From Planctomycetaceae bacterium (GTDB taxonomy: Bacteria; Planctomycetota; Planctomycetia; Pirellulales; Thermoguttaceae): DNA of 12,288 bases. The notes under the pieces were generated by a model that was given only the letters and a program-made list of their open reading frames with translations, ran no database searches and was not told the origin of the DNA. Where the stretch lies: the NCBI GenBank assembly GCA_009776995.1, contig WRMR01000093.1:1-12288 (forward strand). The letters are read 5' to 3'. Shown piece by piece: positions 5,719-12,288 of this stretch. Both the position numbers and the translations under genes were made by a program. Position 1 is the first letter of the stretch; each line of letters starts with the position of its first letter.

Positions 5719-6549
5719 TCATCTTTCTGAAAATGTTGGAGTGTAATGGAGATTGTAAAGCTGCTGAAACAGGTGACGTCTGGCCTCTGTGTCCTGCTTG
5801 CGAACAAAATGCGCGAACAGCACAAAGATGAATTCTTTCAGAAATTCCTTCCCGAACCGCTCTTGAATGCCAAGTACGAATTCGTTGATGTCGGTTGGTG
5901 TCATCGTGTCGATATTCCAAACCTTCCTGAAACGAACAATGGGAGCCGGCGGCAATGCAAGCATTGGCTTGATGACCGGCTTTTCCGGATTGATGTCCTG
6001 ACTCGGTTGGAGAGTTCCCTTCAATCGGTTATATTCCCGATGGATGGTTGTTTGGCCGTTGCGCAAACGTTGTTTTGTTTCCTCATCGGCATGCTTGATG
6101 AGGTATTCAGCCTTTCCAAGAGTGCCTTCGGAAACACCGGCGATTTGACTGAGTTCATTTCTCGTGTTGTGGGGAGTCAATTCGTCACATTGCCCACGGC
6201 CTCCCATTGACATGTTGTTTTTCGCTTTGGCAGCGATCATCGGTTTGAACTTCAATGCAAGCTCGCCTCGCTGGTAGAGTGTCAGATTCCGACGATGCGA
6301 CTGATGCTGCCATACCCAAAGCATGGCTTCCTCAATCGACTTGAACTGTATCTCTTTCGTCTTATACGGTAGTCCGTATTTTTCGCAAATAGCAAGACGA
6401 AAATGGCCATCGACAACCATATTGCCCCAGATGACAATGGGTGAAAGGCAACCGTGCTTGAGGATATCGGCCTTGAGTCCGGCGTATTCTGATTCGGACA
6501 GCGGCGGCAAAATATCTTTGAGTTCGGGATGTATCGAAAGTTGTTTCAT
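5719..6549 (-). CDS. ParB-like N-domain protein of phage type (first ParB-like protein)
   Basis: A 276-residue protein heading the operon. Residues 10-60 form the ParB N-domain: LSPIVIWGNMVVDGHFRLAI (35-54), with DGHFR as the conserved core. HRRNLTLYQRGELALKFKP (85-103) is the linker typical of this phage group, followed by an HTH-like stretch ELSQIAGVSEGTLGKAEYL (132-150) and a basic helix ending HREYNRLK. The C-terminal region (about 215-250) carries RFGKEFLKEF, resembling LGEEYLKQ in the second ParB-like protein. DNA binding and possibly self-regulation of the operon are inferred. The 5' end lacks a good Shine-Dalgarno; TTGACA occurs 10 nt upstream of ATG but no -10 fits it. A 25-bp palindrome stands 33 bp upstream and is a natural candidate operator. 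Confidence 0.78.
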   Translation of the reverse strand: MKQLSIHPELKDILPPLSESEYAGLKADILKHGCLSPIVIWGNMVVDGHFRLAICEKYGLPYKTKEIQFKSIEEAMLWVWQHQSHRRNLTLYQRGELALKFKPMIAAKAKNNMSMGGRGQCDELTPHNTRNELSQIAGVSEGTLGKAEYLIKHADEETKQRLRNGQTTIHREYNRLKGTLQPSQDINPEKPVIKPMLALPPAPIVRFRKVWNIDTMTPTDINEFVLGIQERFGKEFLKEFIFVLFAHFVRKQDTEARRHLFQQLYNLHYTPTFSER

Positions 6550-6581
6550 GATATAATCTTGTCAAATAGCGTTTGGGAAAA

Positions 6582-6606
6582 CCGACTGGCGAATTCCGCC
6601 AGTCGG
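6582..6606. promoter_or_regulatory. 25-bp inverted repeat upstream of the phage-type operon (candidate operator or hairpin)
   Basis: CCGACTGGCG and its exact complement are separated by AATTC. It lies in the 94-bp gap between the operon start (6549) and the TPR fragment (6644). Its centre, GAATTCCGC, resembles the GGAA-N-TTCC centres of the palindromes at 3803, 3842 and 4313. Position favours an operator for one of the operon's HTH proteins; a bidirectional hairpin is the alternative. Confidence 0.5.
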
Positions 6607-6643
6607 AATGAAGCGAACGAAAATCAGCAATTGTCACTGGTGA

Positions 6644-7234
6644 TTGGGAAATGCTTATCCGTGGCGGTCGGGAACCCAACCAGCTTTTCGTTGTTTTGAA
6701 CTCGGACATGAATACTATATGGCCGAACGGTATGAGAAAGCTTTGGAAGCGACCATGCGGGCTTCTGAAATTGATGCCGGTCTCCACGGAGTCAACTCCG
6801 TCATCCTTGCATCCGACTTGAGCCTGCTGGCAATGATCCACGAAAAATCAGGTCATTTTGCCGAGGCGGAAACTTATTATTCCCGTTCTCTGGATATGCG
6901 TCGGAAAACTCTTGGCGATCGGCATCCCGAAACGGCTCGTACAATGTATCAGATGGGTTGCTTTTATAAGAACTTTTGTCGTCATGATCAGTCCGAACCC
7001 TGTTTTCGTGGAGTTTATGCGACTCTCGCAAAAAATGATCGCGATGACTCTGAAATCTATCTGGATGTTTTGAAACAACTCACGGAAACAAGCATCACGA
7101 ATGGAAATTTGACAGAGTTGGAAAAATTTCTGAAGGAATCCCTGGAAGCCCACATCAGGATATTGGGACTGGATCGGGAGCGAGTAATCCTCACCCTGCC
7201 AGTCTTTCCATCTGTTCGTTTTCAATGGTCATAA
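6644..7234 (+). pseudogene. TPR-repeat protein fragment (kinesin-light-chain-like repeats)
   Basis: The frame gives up to 196 residues with TPR units of the longer 42-residue kind. One clear pair is YYMAERYEKALEATMRASEI and LSLLAMIHEKSGHFAEAETYYSRSLDMRRKTLGDRHPETA, followed by a weaker unit and ILGLDRERVILTL, which reads like the start of another. After about 7195 the TPR pattern stops abruptly (PVFPSVRFQWS), where a minus-strand coding tail begins. The only early starts are TTG 6644 (a stop precedes it at 6641) and ATG 6719, neither with a ribosome site. Both ends therefore look cut. TPR proteins are scaffolds for protein-protein contacts; no specific job can be given. It lies in debris between the phage-type operon and the sigma54 activator gene. 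Confidence 0.6.
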
Positions 7235-7334
7235 GAATGGTAATCTTGACCTCCGGCGACAATCCCCACCATGCAGAAATGATCGTTTCAAGGGCTTGCC
7301 GATCATCAACGGAAAGTGTAAAATTTTCAGAAAG
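7191..7334 (-). pseudogene. Degenerate coding tail, possibly the C-terminus of a lost recombinase or host protein
   Basis: On the minus strand about 48 residues read like genuine protein: SVDDRQALETIISAWWGLSP, then EVKITILMTIENEQ, ending at TGA 7191-7193. This resembles the short C-terminal tail ('AW..LP..IK..I..LI') I associate with tyrosine recombinases and other proteins of planctomycete-like bacteria, but that is recollection, not a search. Upstream of 7334 the frame becomes cysteine-rich and unconvincing. The tail abuts the broken end of the TPR fragment, consistent with a recombination junction near 7195. Confidence 0.3.
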
Positions 7335-7444
7335 TGCGTATTTTTTTGCGCAACGGAATTTCCCTGAGTAGCGTAAACTAATTTGACTTAATGGGTTAAG
7401 AAAACAGCAACTATTCATCATTGGAATAAATTGCGAGTCGGGTC

Positions 7445-9544
7445 ATGCAGCAGGCCACATTGACAGTCAAAACCGAAGGGGGAAAAACGGTCAGCGCGAC
7501 GCTGTTTCCGTCGTCTGAAACCGTTTTGGGACGATCTTCCGAATGTACTGTTGTTCTCGATGACGACCGTGCCAGCCGAAGACACGCCACCATTTTCTTT
7601 CGGGAAGGGCATTGGTTTGTCCGGGATTTGAAAAGCCGCAACGGAACCCTGTTACACAATCAACTGGTTCAAGGGGACATACCAATTGACGATGGCGACG
7701 TGATCGGGATTGGTCATTGTGAACTCCTGTTTCAGTTGCGCAACTTCAACACCGGACTATCGGAAGAAGACGAATTGGGAGGAGCCAATGCAGCCGTTCC
7801 TTGCGGGACAGGAGTTTTCGGAATTTCCGAACAGTTCGGTGTGGGGCCGAGCGACTCGTTTTTCGATCCCGGCGAAATCGTTGAGCGACGCGCAAAAACG
7901 TCGTTCCTCGACACGGACAACGACACGATTACGGATTATGTGACCCATGCCGGGTACGATTCCGCGAATCTGTGCCAACTGGCCTTTCAACTGGGCAAGG
8001 CCACCAGTCTCAAAGAAGTCTCCCGGTTAACAATCAGTGGTCTGATGAATGCCACCGACGCCGACGCCGTTGCAATCTGGTTATTGCCGCAAGAGGTGAA
8101 ATCGACGTTTCGCGTTTCGCAACTCCGTCTGGTGGCTCACGCCGAGCCGGACGAACGCGAGTATTTGCATATTCCCGAAAAGCTGGCGAAAACGGTCATT
8201 GAGCATCGGGAGGCCATTTTGATCAACGACCCAAAAAGTCGGGAGAGAAATTCAACCGCCGAAACGTCAACCATAAGTGCTTTTCCGAGTAACACGCTGG
8301 TTGCCCCTGTGCGTTTCCAGGAACACATTCTTGGTCTGTTGCACCTTTACAACGAGTCACCCGACCGGTTTTTTGTGTCGGAAGACCTGGAATACACGCT
8401 GGCCGTCGCCGATACGCTGGGAGCCGCTCTCCTGCACCTGACCCGAGAACGGGAGTTGATCGCCCATCTTGACGATGCGAAGCAGGAAAACATCATTTTA
8501 AGGGAACTGCTCAACAAGGACACGGAAATCATCGGCGTCAGCCCGGCAATGCGTCGTGTCGGGGAGTTGGTCGGCCGTGCCAGCGACGGCAAGGCAACCT
8601 TGCTCATTCGCGGGGAAAGCGGAACGGGCAAGGAACTCATCGCCCGTGCGGCCCATTTCGCCGGTTCGCGCAAATCGAAACCGTTTGTGTGCCTCAACTG
8701 CGCGGCGATTTCCGAAAGCCTGCTGGCCAGTGAGCTGTTCGGGCATGAAAAAGGAGCTTTTACCGGTGCGACGGAACGCAAAATCGGCAAGTTCGAGGCC
8801 GCCAATTACGGAACGCTGTTTCTTGATGAAATCGGCGAGATGAAATTGGACTTGCAGGCGAAACTCTTGCGCGTTCTTGAGGGATACCCGTTTGAGCGTG
8901 TCGGAGGCAACACGCCCATTTCGGTCGATGTGCGCGTTGTTGCCGCGACCAACCGCGACCTCGAAAGGGAAGTCTCTGAAGGACGATTCCGCCACGACTT
9001 GTTTTTCCGGCTCCGCGTTCTTGAAATCGTTGTGCCGCCGTTGCGGAAACGGAGAGAGGACATTCCCGTGCTGGCCCGGCATTTTCTCGAACGGCTCCGC
9101 AATGAAACCGGCCGCAAGATTGATGGCTTTTCGCAGAGGGCCATGCGGCTTTTGAACGAATACCGCTGGCCGGGCAATGTTCGTGAACTCAAAAACGTCA
9201 TCGAACGGGCCATCCTGATGGGCGTTGATTCCGTCATCCAGGAATCGGACATCGCCCTTTCGTCACTGCGCACGACGGGGGACACCAATGTCTCGAGCCT
9301 CGTTGCCGTGCCTTCCGTTGCCGGTTTGGACGCATTCGCGCCGGATTCGTTTCATGCGATGCCCGAGTCGGAAGAGGATACGTCCAAATACACCCCGATG
9401 ACACTGGAACAATGGGAAAAACAGCATATCGAAGCAACCCTGCAATTCTGCCAGTGGAACAAAAGCAACGCCGCCCGCGTGTTGGAAATCGAACGAACAA
9501 CCCTCGACCGGAAAATCAAACGTTACGGTTTGGATAAGGAATAA
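7445..9544 (+). CDS. FHA-GAF sigma54-dependent transcriptional activator with Fis-type HTH
   Basis: A 699-residue protein with four parts. FHA domain, residues 5-98: GRSSECTVVLDDDRASRRHA (29-48) and KSRNGTLL (63-70), keeping the phosphothreonine-binding Arg, Ser and Asn. GAF-type sensor, about 172-330. AAA+ sigma54 activator domain, about 360-592: Walker A GESGTGKE (390-397), the sigma54-contacting loop GAFTGA (437-442), Walker B GTLFLDEIGE (456-465), sensor I AATNRDL, arginine-finger segment FRHDLFFRLRV, and WPGNVREL (575-582). Fis-type HTH at 655-696 (NKSNAARVLEIERTTLDRKI). It should remodel sigma54 RNA polymerase at -24/-12 promoters when an FHA or GAF signal arrives, probably a phosphorylated Ser/Thr-kinase target or a small ligand. 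There is no response-regulator receiver domain. ATG 7445 is used; its ribosome site is weak. The gene stands alone with no kinase beside it. Confidence 0.95.
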   Translation: MQQATLTVKTEGGKTVSATLFPSSETVLGRSSECTVVLDDDRASRRHATIFFREGHWFVRDLKSRNGTLLHNQLVQGDIPIDDGDVIGIGHCELLFQLRNFNTGLSEEDELGGANAAVPCGTGVFGISEQFGVGPSDSFFDPGEIVERRAKTSFLDTDNDTITDYVTHAGYDSANLCQLAFQLGKATSLKEVSRLTISGLMNATDADAVAIWLLPQEVKSTFRVSQLRLVAHAEPDEREYLHIPEKLAKTVIEHREAILINDPKSRERNSTAETSTISAFPSNTLVAPVRFQEHILGLLHLYNESPDRFFVSEDLEYTLAVADTLGAALLHLTRERELIAHLDDAKQENIILRELLNKDTEIIGVSPAMRRVGELVGRASDGKATLLIRGESGTGKELIARAAHFAGSRKSKPFVCLNCAAISESLLASELFGHEKGAFTGATERKIGKFEAANYGTLFLDEIGEMKLDLQAKLLRVLEGYPFERVGGNTPISVDVRVVAATNRDLEREVSEGRFRHDLFFRLRVLEIVVPPLRKRREDIPVLARHFLERLRNETGRKIDGFSQRAMRLLNEYRWPGNVRELKNVIERAILMGVDSVIQESDIALSSLRTTGDTNVSSLVAVPSVAGLDAFAPDSFHAMPESEEDTSKYTPMTLEQWEKQHIEATLQFCQWNKSNAARVLEIERTTLDRKIKRYGLDKE

Positions 9545-9728
9545 TACTTCTGTGTGAAGAGTGCAAAGTCTCAAGCGTCCAGTGCACTTTGTGCTTGCCC
9601 GGAGTCTGAAGCCCGGTTCGATTTTGCCGCGTTTCTCGGCTTTTCCGCCTGTTTTTTTTTCGATTACCCCGCGCTTTTGGAATCTTTTACGACGCTATGC
9701 TTCGTTCCCGATTGCCATTCGCAAAATT

Positions 9729-9742
9729 CGCTTTGGCAAGCG
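9729..9742 (-). terminator. Weak hairpin after murB
   Basis: On the minus strand CGCTT-GCCA-AAGCG starts 2 nt after the murB stop and is followed by AATTTT. The stem is only 5 bp, so terminator function is doubtful. The rest of the gap 9545-9744 has a 9-T run at 9652-9660 without a convincing stem. Confidence 0.25.
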
Positions 9743-9744
9743 GA

Positions 9745-10620
9745 CTACCAAATTTGCACATTCAATTCGAGTTCGACATCGGTGCGGTCGAGAACCTGAT
9801 CGCGGACCAAGTCGATGAGCCGCAGGATGTCCGAACTGGTGCATTCCGGCTCGGCAATAATAAAATTCGCGTTGCGTTCGCTGACCACGGCCCCGCCAAT
9901 GCGCGTGCCTTTCAGACCGGCGCGTTCAATTAACTCGTTGGCCGGAAGTCCCCGCAGATTTTTGAAAATATACCCCGAGCATTGTCCCGAAGGAAACATC
10001 GTTTTGCGCACAATCCAAAGTGTCTGCAAACGTTTCGCAAGATCAGTGGCGTCCTCTTCTTCCAGTTCAAAGGATGCTTCAAGTAACATCATGTCTTGGA
10101 TTCCGTGACCTTGCGGATCGAATGACAAATCTCTGCCGTGAACTTCAAGGATTTCACCCGCGTCGTTGGCCAACCGGATTGTTTTGATCCATTGGCTGAT
10201 TGTGCCGTTATTTGTTCCGGTGTTTGCCACAATGGCACCACCCACTGTCCCCGGAATGCCGATCAGATTTTCGATTCCGGCCAAGCCAGCATGCACCGCT
10301 GCGGTAATGACCCGCCCCAGCTTCGCACCGCCACCCGCAATGACCGTGTTGCCTTCGATACGAATGTCACAAAAGCAACCCGCCGTCAGACGAAACACCA
10401 TCCCCTGCACCCCGGCATCGGAAATAATGATATTGGAACCGAAACCAAGCGTTCGCGTCGGAATGGATTCCTGTTGACACAATTTCAGCAGTGCCGAAAG
10501 CTCTTCCGCAAGCCTCGGTTCGGCGAAAAACTCCGCCGGGCCGCCCAGTTGAAACCAAGTGTGCATGGCTAGCGGCACTTGGCACCGCACCTGGCTCTTG
10601 AAGTTGGAAAAACGCTCCAT
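9745..10620 (-). CDS. murB: UDP-N-acetylenolpyruvoylglucosamine reductase (MurB) homologue, atypical catalytic residues
   Basis: A 291-residue protein. MurB uses NADPH and FAD to reduce UDP-GlcNAc-enolpyruvate to UDP-MurNAc in cytoplasmic peptidoglycan synthesis. The FAD-binding half is intact: TWFQLGGPAEFF (21-32), RTLGFGSNIIISDAG (56-70), AGGGAKLGRV (95-104), GLAGIENLIGIPGTVGGAI (112-130). The C-terminal half is recognisable: ELIERAGLKGTRIGGAVVS (229-247) and ANFII (251-255). Three usual catalytic positions differ, however: the Tyr-Arg pair is replaced by PQ (about 169-170) in SFDPQGHG, the Ser of GS-x-F-K-N by Tyr217 (SGYIFKN), and the Glu before the final V-x-I by Asn287. The protein ends QIW. 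ATG 10620 with GAGAG upstream is preferred over an in-frame ATG at 10701, which would add 27 unrelated residues. It follows greA by 127 bp on the same strand. A 6-bp inverted repeat around 10683-10705 lies in that gap. Confidence 0.85.
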   Translation of the reverse strand: MERFSNFKSQVRCQVPLAMHTWFQLGGPAEFFAEPRLAEELSALLKLCQQESIPTRTLGFGSNIIISDAGVQGMVFRLTAGCFCDIRIEGNTVIAGGGAKLGRVITAAVHAGLAGIENLIGIPGTVGGAIVANTGTNNGTISQWIKTIRLANDAGEILEVHGRDLSFDPQGHGIQDMMLLEASFELEEEDATDLAKRLQTLWIVRKTMFPSGQCSGYIFKNLRGLPANELIERAGLKGTRIGGAVVSERNANFIIAEPECTSSDILRLIDLVRDQVLDRTDVELELNVQIW

Positions 10621-10747
10621 TTTTCTCTCGTTATGGGGAATCAGACCATATTTGTGTTTCAAGTCAAAGCCGCGACAGTCAATTGGAGCGGAAATTCCCA
10701 ATTCGACTGCACAGTGACCCTCGCGGTTCTGATTTTTGTTCGGCAGT

Positions 10748-11221
10748 TTATTCGCCGATAGTCAGGATTTCAAATTTGAGCAAACCAGCCGGGACTTCAA
10801 TTTCGGCAATCTGGCCGACTTTTTTGCCCATGAACCCACGTCCCAACGGCGAAGTGGACAGAACTTTACCTTCGTCGAAATCCTCTTCGCCCGCTCCGAC
10901 AAGTTCATATTCCTCTGTCATCTCGTTACTGAGTCGTTTGACCTGAAACCTCACGCCAAAACGCACTTCGTCTTGCGGGCCGGTTGAAGCGTCCATGATG
11001 GCAGCACGCGAAAGTTTCGCTTTCAGCTCGTTGATGCGTGCCTGTAAGAGTCCCTGACTTTCCCTGGCACCATGATATTCCGCGTTTTCCTTGAGGTCCC
11101 CCTCGGCACGGGCATCGGCAATCCGGGCAACAATGACCGGCATTTCCTCCTGCTCCATGCGGTCGAGTTCCTGACGTAATTTGTTGTACCCGTCCCGGGT
11201 CATCGGAATGGAATCGGACAT
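10748..11221 (-). CDS. greA: Transcription elongation factor GreA
   Basis: A 157-residue protein, against 158 in E. coli. GreA enters the RNA polymerase secondary channel and stimulates cleavage of backtracked RNA. The N-terminal coiled coil (about 1-75) carries the acidic tip GDLKENAEYHGARE (41-54), in which D42 and E45 match the functional residues. The C-terminal FKBP-like domain includes LSTSPLGRGFMGKKVG (131-146) and ends FEILTIGE. The start at ATG 11221 is fixed by the family length and by AGGA 8 nt upstream. The frame remains open to 11476, but those 85 codons derive from a transposase remnant and unrelated sequence, not from GreA. The gene lies between dapB and murB, all on the minus strand. 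Confidence 0.95.
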   Translation of the reverse strand: MSDSIPMTRDGYNKLRQELDRMEQEEMPVIVARIADARAEGDLKENAEYHGARESQGLLQARINELKAKLSRAAIMDASTGPQDEVRFGVRFQVKRLSNEMTEEYELVGAGEEDFDEGKVLSTSPLGRGFMGKKVGQIAEIEVPAGLLKFEILTIGE

Positions 11222-11383
11222 GATGTGAATCCTGAACCAAAAAGGAACGTTGAAATCCATGACATAAAAACACAACCAACCTATTATTATACCCCACATG
11301 ACGCGAAATACAAGACCGTGACATTCAACGGCAGTAAGTTGGTATTTTTCAGGTTTTGTAAATTTGGCTGCATGAGGGTCTCG

Positions 11384-11485
11384 CTTGCAACGTTGATACC
11401 GCGCATTATCCAATACAATGACGATGTGACGGCCTGCATATTGCTTTGCCAACAGCCGTAACAACTCGCAAACCATTGATGTGTG
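11384..11485 (-). pseudogene. Fragment of an IS630-type DDE transposase
   Basis: Read on the minus strand the fragment gives VCELLRLLAKQYAGRHIVIV followed by LDNARYQRCK. The 'IVLDNARYQ' text is the second-Asp region of IS630/Tc1-type transposases. After about 30 residues the homology stops, the expected 'LPxYSPxLNxIE' block is missing in all frames, and the N-terminal half is absent. The fragment begins just after the dapB stop. It is a dead remnant that separates greA from dapB and may have replaced part of greA's upstream DNA. Confidence 0.65.
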
Positions 11486-11491
11486 AACTCC

Positions 11492-12288
11492 TCACACAGG
11501 TTCATCCCCGCGATCATCGATTCCCAGCACATCGTTCATCGCATACAGTCCGGGGGTACGGTTGGCCAGAAATTTGGCGGCGGCGATGGCTCCGAAGGCG
11601 TAGCAATCACGGTTGGTCACGCGGACAGTGATTTCGATCAACTCGCCCAACATGCCGAAGACAATCGTATGCTCGCCGGGGTTGTCGCCGACACTAATCG
11701 CGTGATAACCGATTTCCCCGGCAGGTCGCTGACCGGTTACGCCTTCGCGCCCGTGACGGTGCGTCGTCTGCCCCATCGCATGGGCGATGATTTCGCCGAA
11801 TTTCAACGCCGTTCCGCTCGGAGCATCGACCTTGTAGCGGTGATGACGTTCCAGAATTTCCACGTCCACATGTTGACCGGCCAACGATTGTGCCGCGACT
11901 TGCGCCAGTTTTATCGCGACATTGACCGCCAGACCTGTGTTCGGTGACCACAGGAGCGGGATCGTTTTCGACGCTTCACGAACGGTCTGTTCCTGTTGCG
12001 ACGAAAGGCCGGTTGTGGCCAAAACGAGCGGCACTTGATGCGACACGCAACCGGCAATGATCCGGCCAACCGCAGCCGCCGTGGAAAAATCGATGACCGC
12101 GTCGGTTTTTTTCCTCAAGGTATCAGCGACCGGTACACCGATCGTACCAATGCCTGCGATTTCGCCGGCATCGTGGCCGATTCGCGGATGTCCGGGCATT
12201 TCAATCGCCGCTCCAACGGATGCGTCCTTGTCCTGAGAAATCAGCGTCACGAGCCGTTGTCCCATACGTCCTGCGGCACCATGCACTG
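11492..12288 (-). CDS. dapB: 4-hydroxy-tetrahydrodipicolinate reductase (partial, runs off right edge)
   Basis: Reduces HTPA to tetrahydrodipicolinate with NAD(P)H in the diaminopimelate/lysine pathway, supplying peptidoglycan cross-link and lysine precursors. About 264 residues are visible, lacking only the first few codons: the visible part begins at HGAAGRMGQRL, the nucleotide-binding glycine loop that is normally preceded by 5-12 residues. A GTG at 12284-12286 could be read as a start but would break the first beta strand. The active-site signature EILERHHRYKVDAPSGTAL fits the family pattern E-[IV]-x-E-x-H-x(3)-K-x-D-x-P-S-G-T-A. DFSTA (NAD domain), ATTGLS (cofactor turn) and GREGVTGQRPAGEIGYHAI are also present. 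The C-terminus (DVLGIDDRGDEPV) looks complete, so the adjacent transposase remnant did not damage it. Confidence 0.93.
   Translation of the reverse strand, partial: VHGAAGRMGQRLVTLISQDKDASVGAAIEMPGHPRIGHDAGEIAGIGTIGVPVADTLRKKTDAVIDFSTAAAVGRIIAGCVSHQVPLVLATTGLSSQQEQTVREASKTIPLLWSPNTGLAVNVAIKLAQVAAQSLAGQHVDVEILERHHRYKVDAPSGTALKFGEIIAHAMGQTTHRHGREGVTGQRPAGEIGYHAISVGDNPGEHTIVFGMLGELIEITVRVTNRDCYAFGAIAAAKFLANRTPGLYAMNDVLGIDDRGDEPV

Noticed and set aside
7374..7411. Promoter for the sigma54 activator gene (TTGACT at 7383, or TAAACT at 7374)
   Set aside because: No partner box at acceptable spacing; the resemblance to the GCGTAAACT text in the IS is too short to interpret.
9626..9660. Terminator after the sigma54 activator gene (T-run 9652-9660)
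   Set aside because: The preceding stems are only 3-4 bp; the T-run alone is not sufficient.
9745..10701. MurB starting at 10701
   Set aside because: The added 27 residues do not resemble MurB, and ATG 10620 has a better upstream GAGAG.
10748..11476. Longer GreA starting at 11476
   Set aside because: The extra N-terminal 85 codons are a transposase remnant and unrelated sequence; the family length and ribosome site fix the start at 11221.

Overview
The window reads as chromosomal DNA of a bacterium with a planctomycete-like character. That assignment is inference, resting on the style of the MurB homologue (a C-terminus ending Ile-Trp and unusual catalytic positions), an FHA-GAF-sigma54 regulator and the overall protein style; no rRNA or other marker is present. 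Base composition is close to even. Housekeeping genes for peptidoglycan and lysine precursors (dapB, murB), transcription (greA) and pentose metabolism (xylB) flank a mobile, partly decayed region.

Layout from left to right. Bases 1-748 hold the N-terminal half of a xylulokinase gene on the minus strand. A complete IS4-family insertion sequence (about 803-2436, with 14-bp perfect terminal inverted repeats and an intact DDE transposase) follows and cuts off a helicase gene. From 6549 down to 2398 runs a compact minus-strand operon of prophage type. In transcription order it encodes a ParB-like protein, a DUF669 protein, a PDDEXK-like nuclease, a second ParB-like protein with a Cys cluster, a hexapeptide-repeat beta-helix protein, and the helicase whose C-terminal half is missing at the IS. 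Several perfect odd palindromes sit in and around this operon. Two of them are the same 27-bp sequence, embedded in an inverted repeat of about 45 bp that brackets the 3' part of the second parB-like gene.

Bases 6644-7440 hold gene debris: a TPR-protein fragment on the plus strand running into a degenerate minus-strand coding tail. Next is a large intact plus-strand gene for an FHA-GAF-AAA+-Fis sigma54 activator (7445-9544). Facing it on the minus strand are murB, greA and dapB (dapB runs off the right edge), with a fragment of an IS630-type transposase wedged between dapB and greA.

How the parts fit: the operon looks like a DNA replication/recombination module left from an integrated phage or related element. 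The IS4 insertion was accompanied by deletion or rearrangement, because no target duplication is seen and the rest of the helicase does not reappear on the other side. The most unusual observations are the palindrome-bearing inverted repeat that could flip the 3' end of the second parB-like gene, the pair of ParB-like proteins sharing a C-terminal motif, and a MurB homologue in which all three canonical catalytic positions are substituted.
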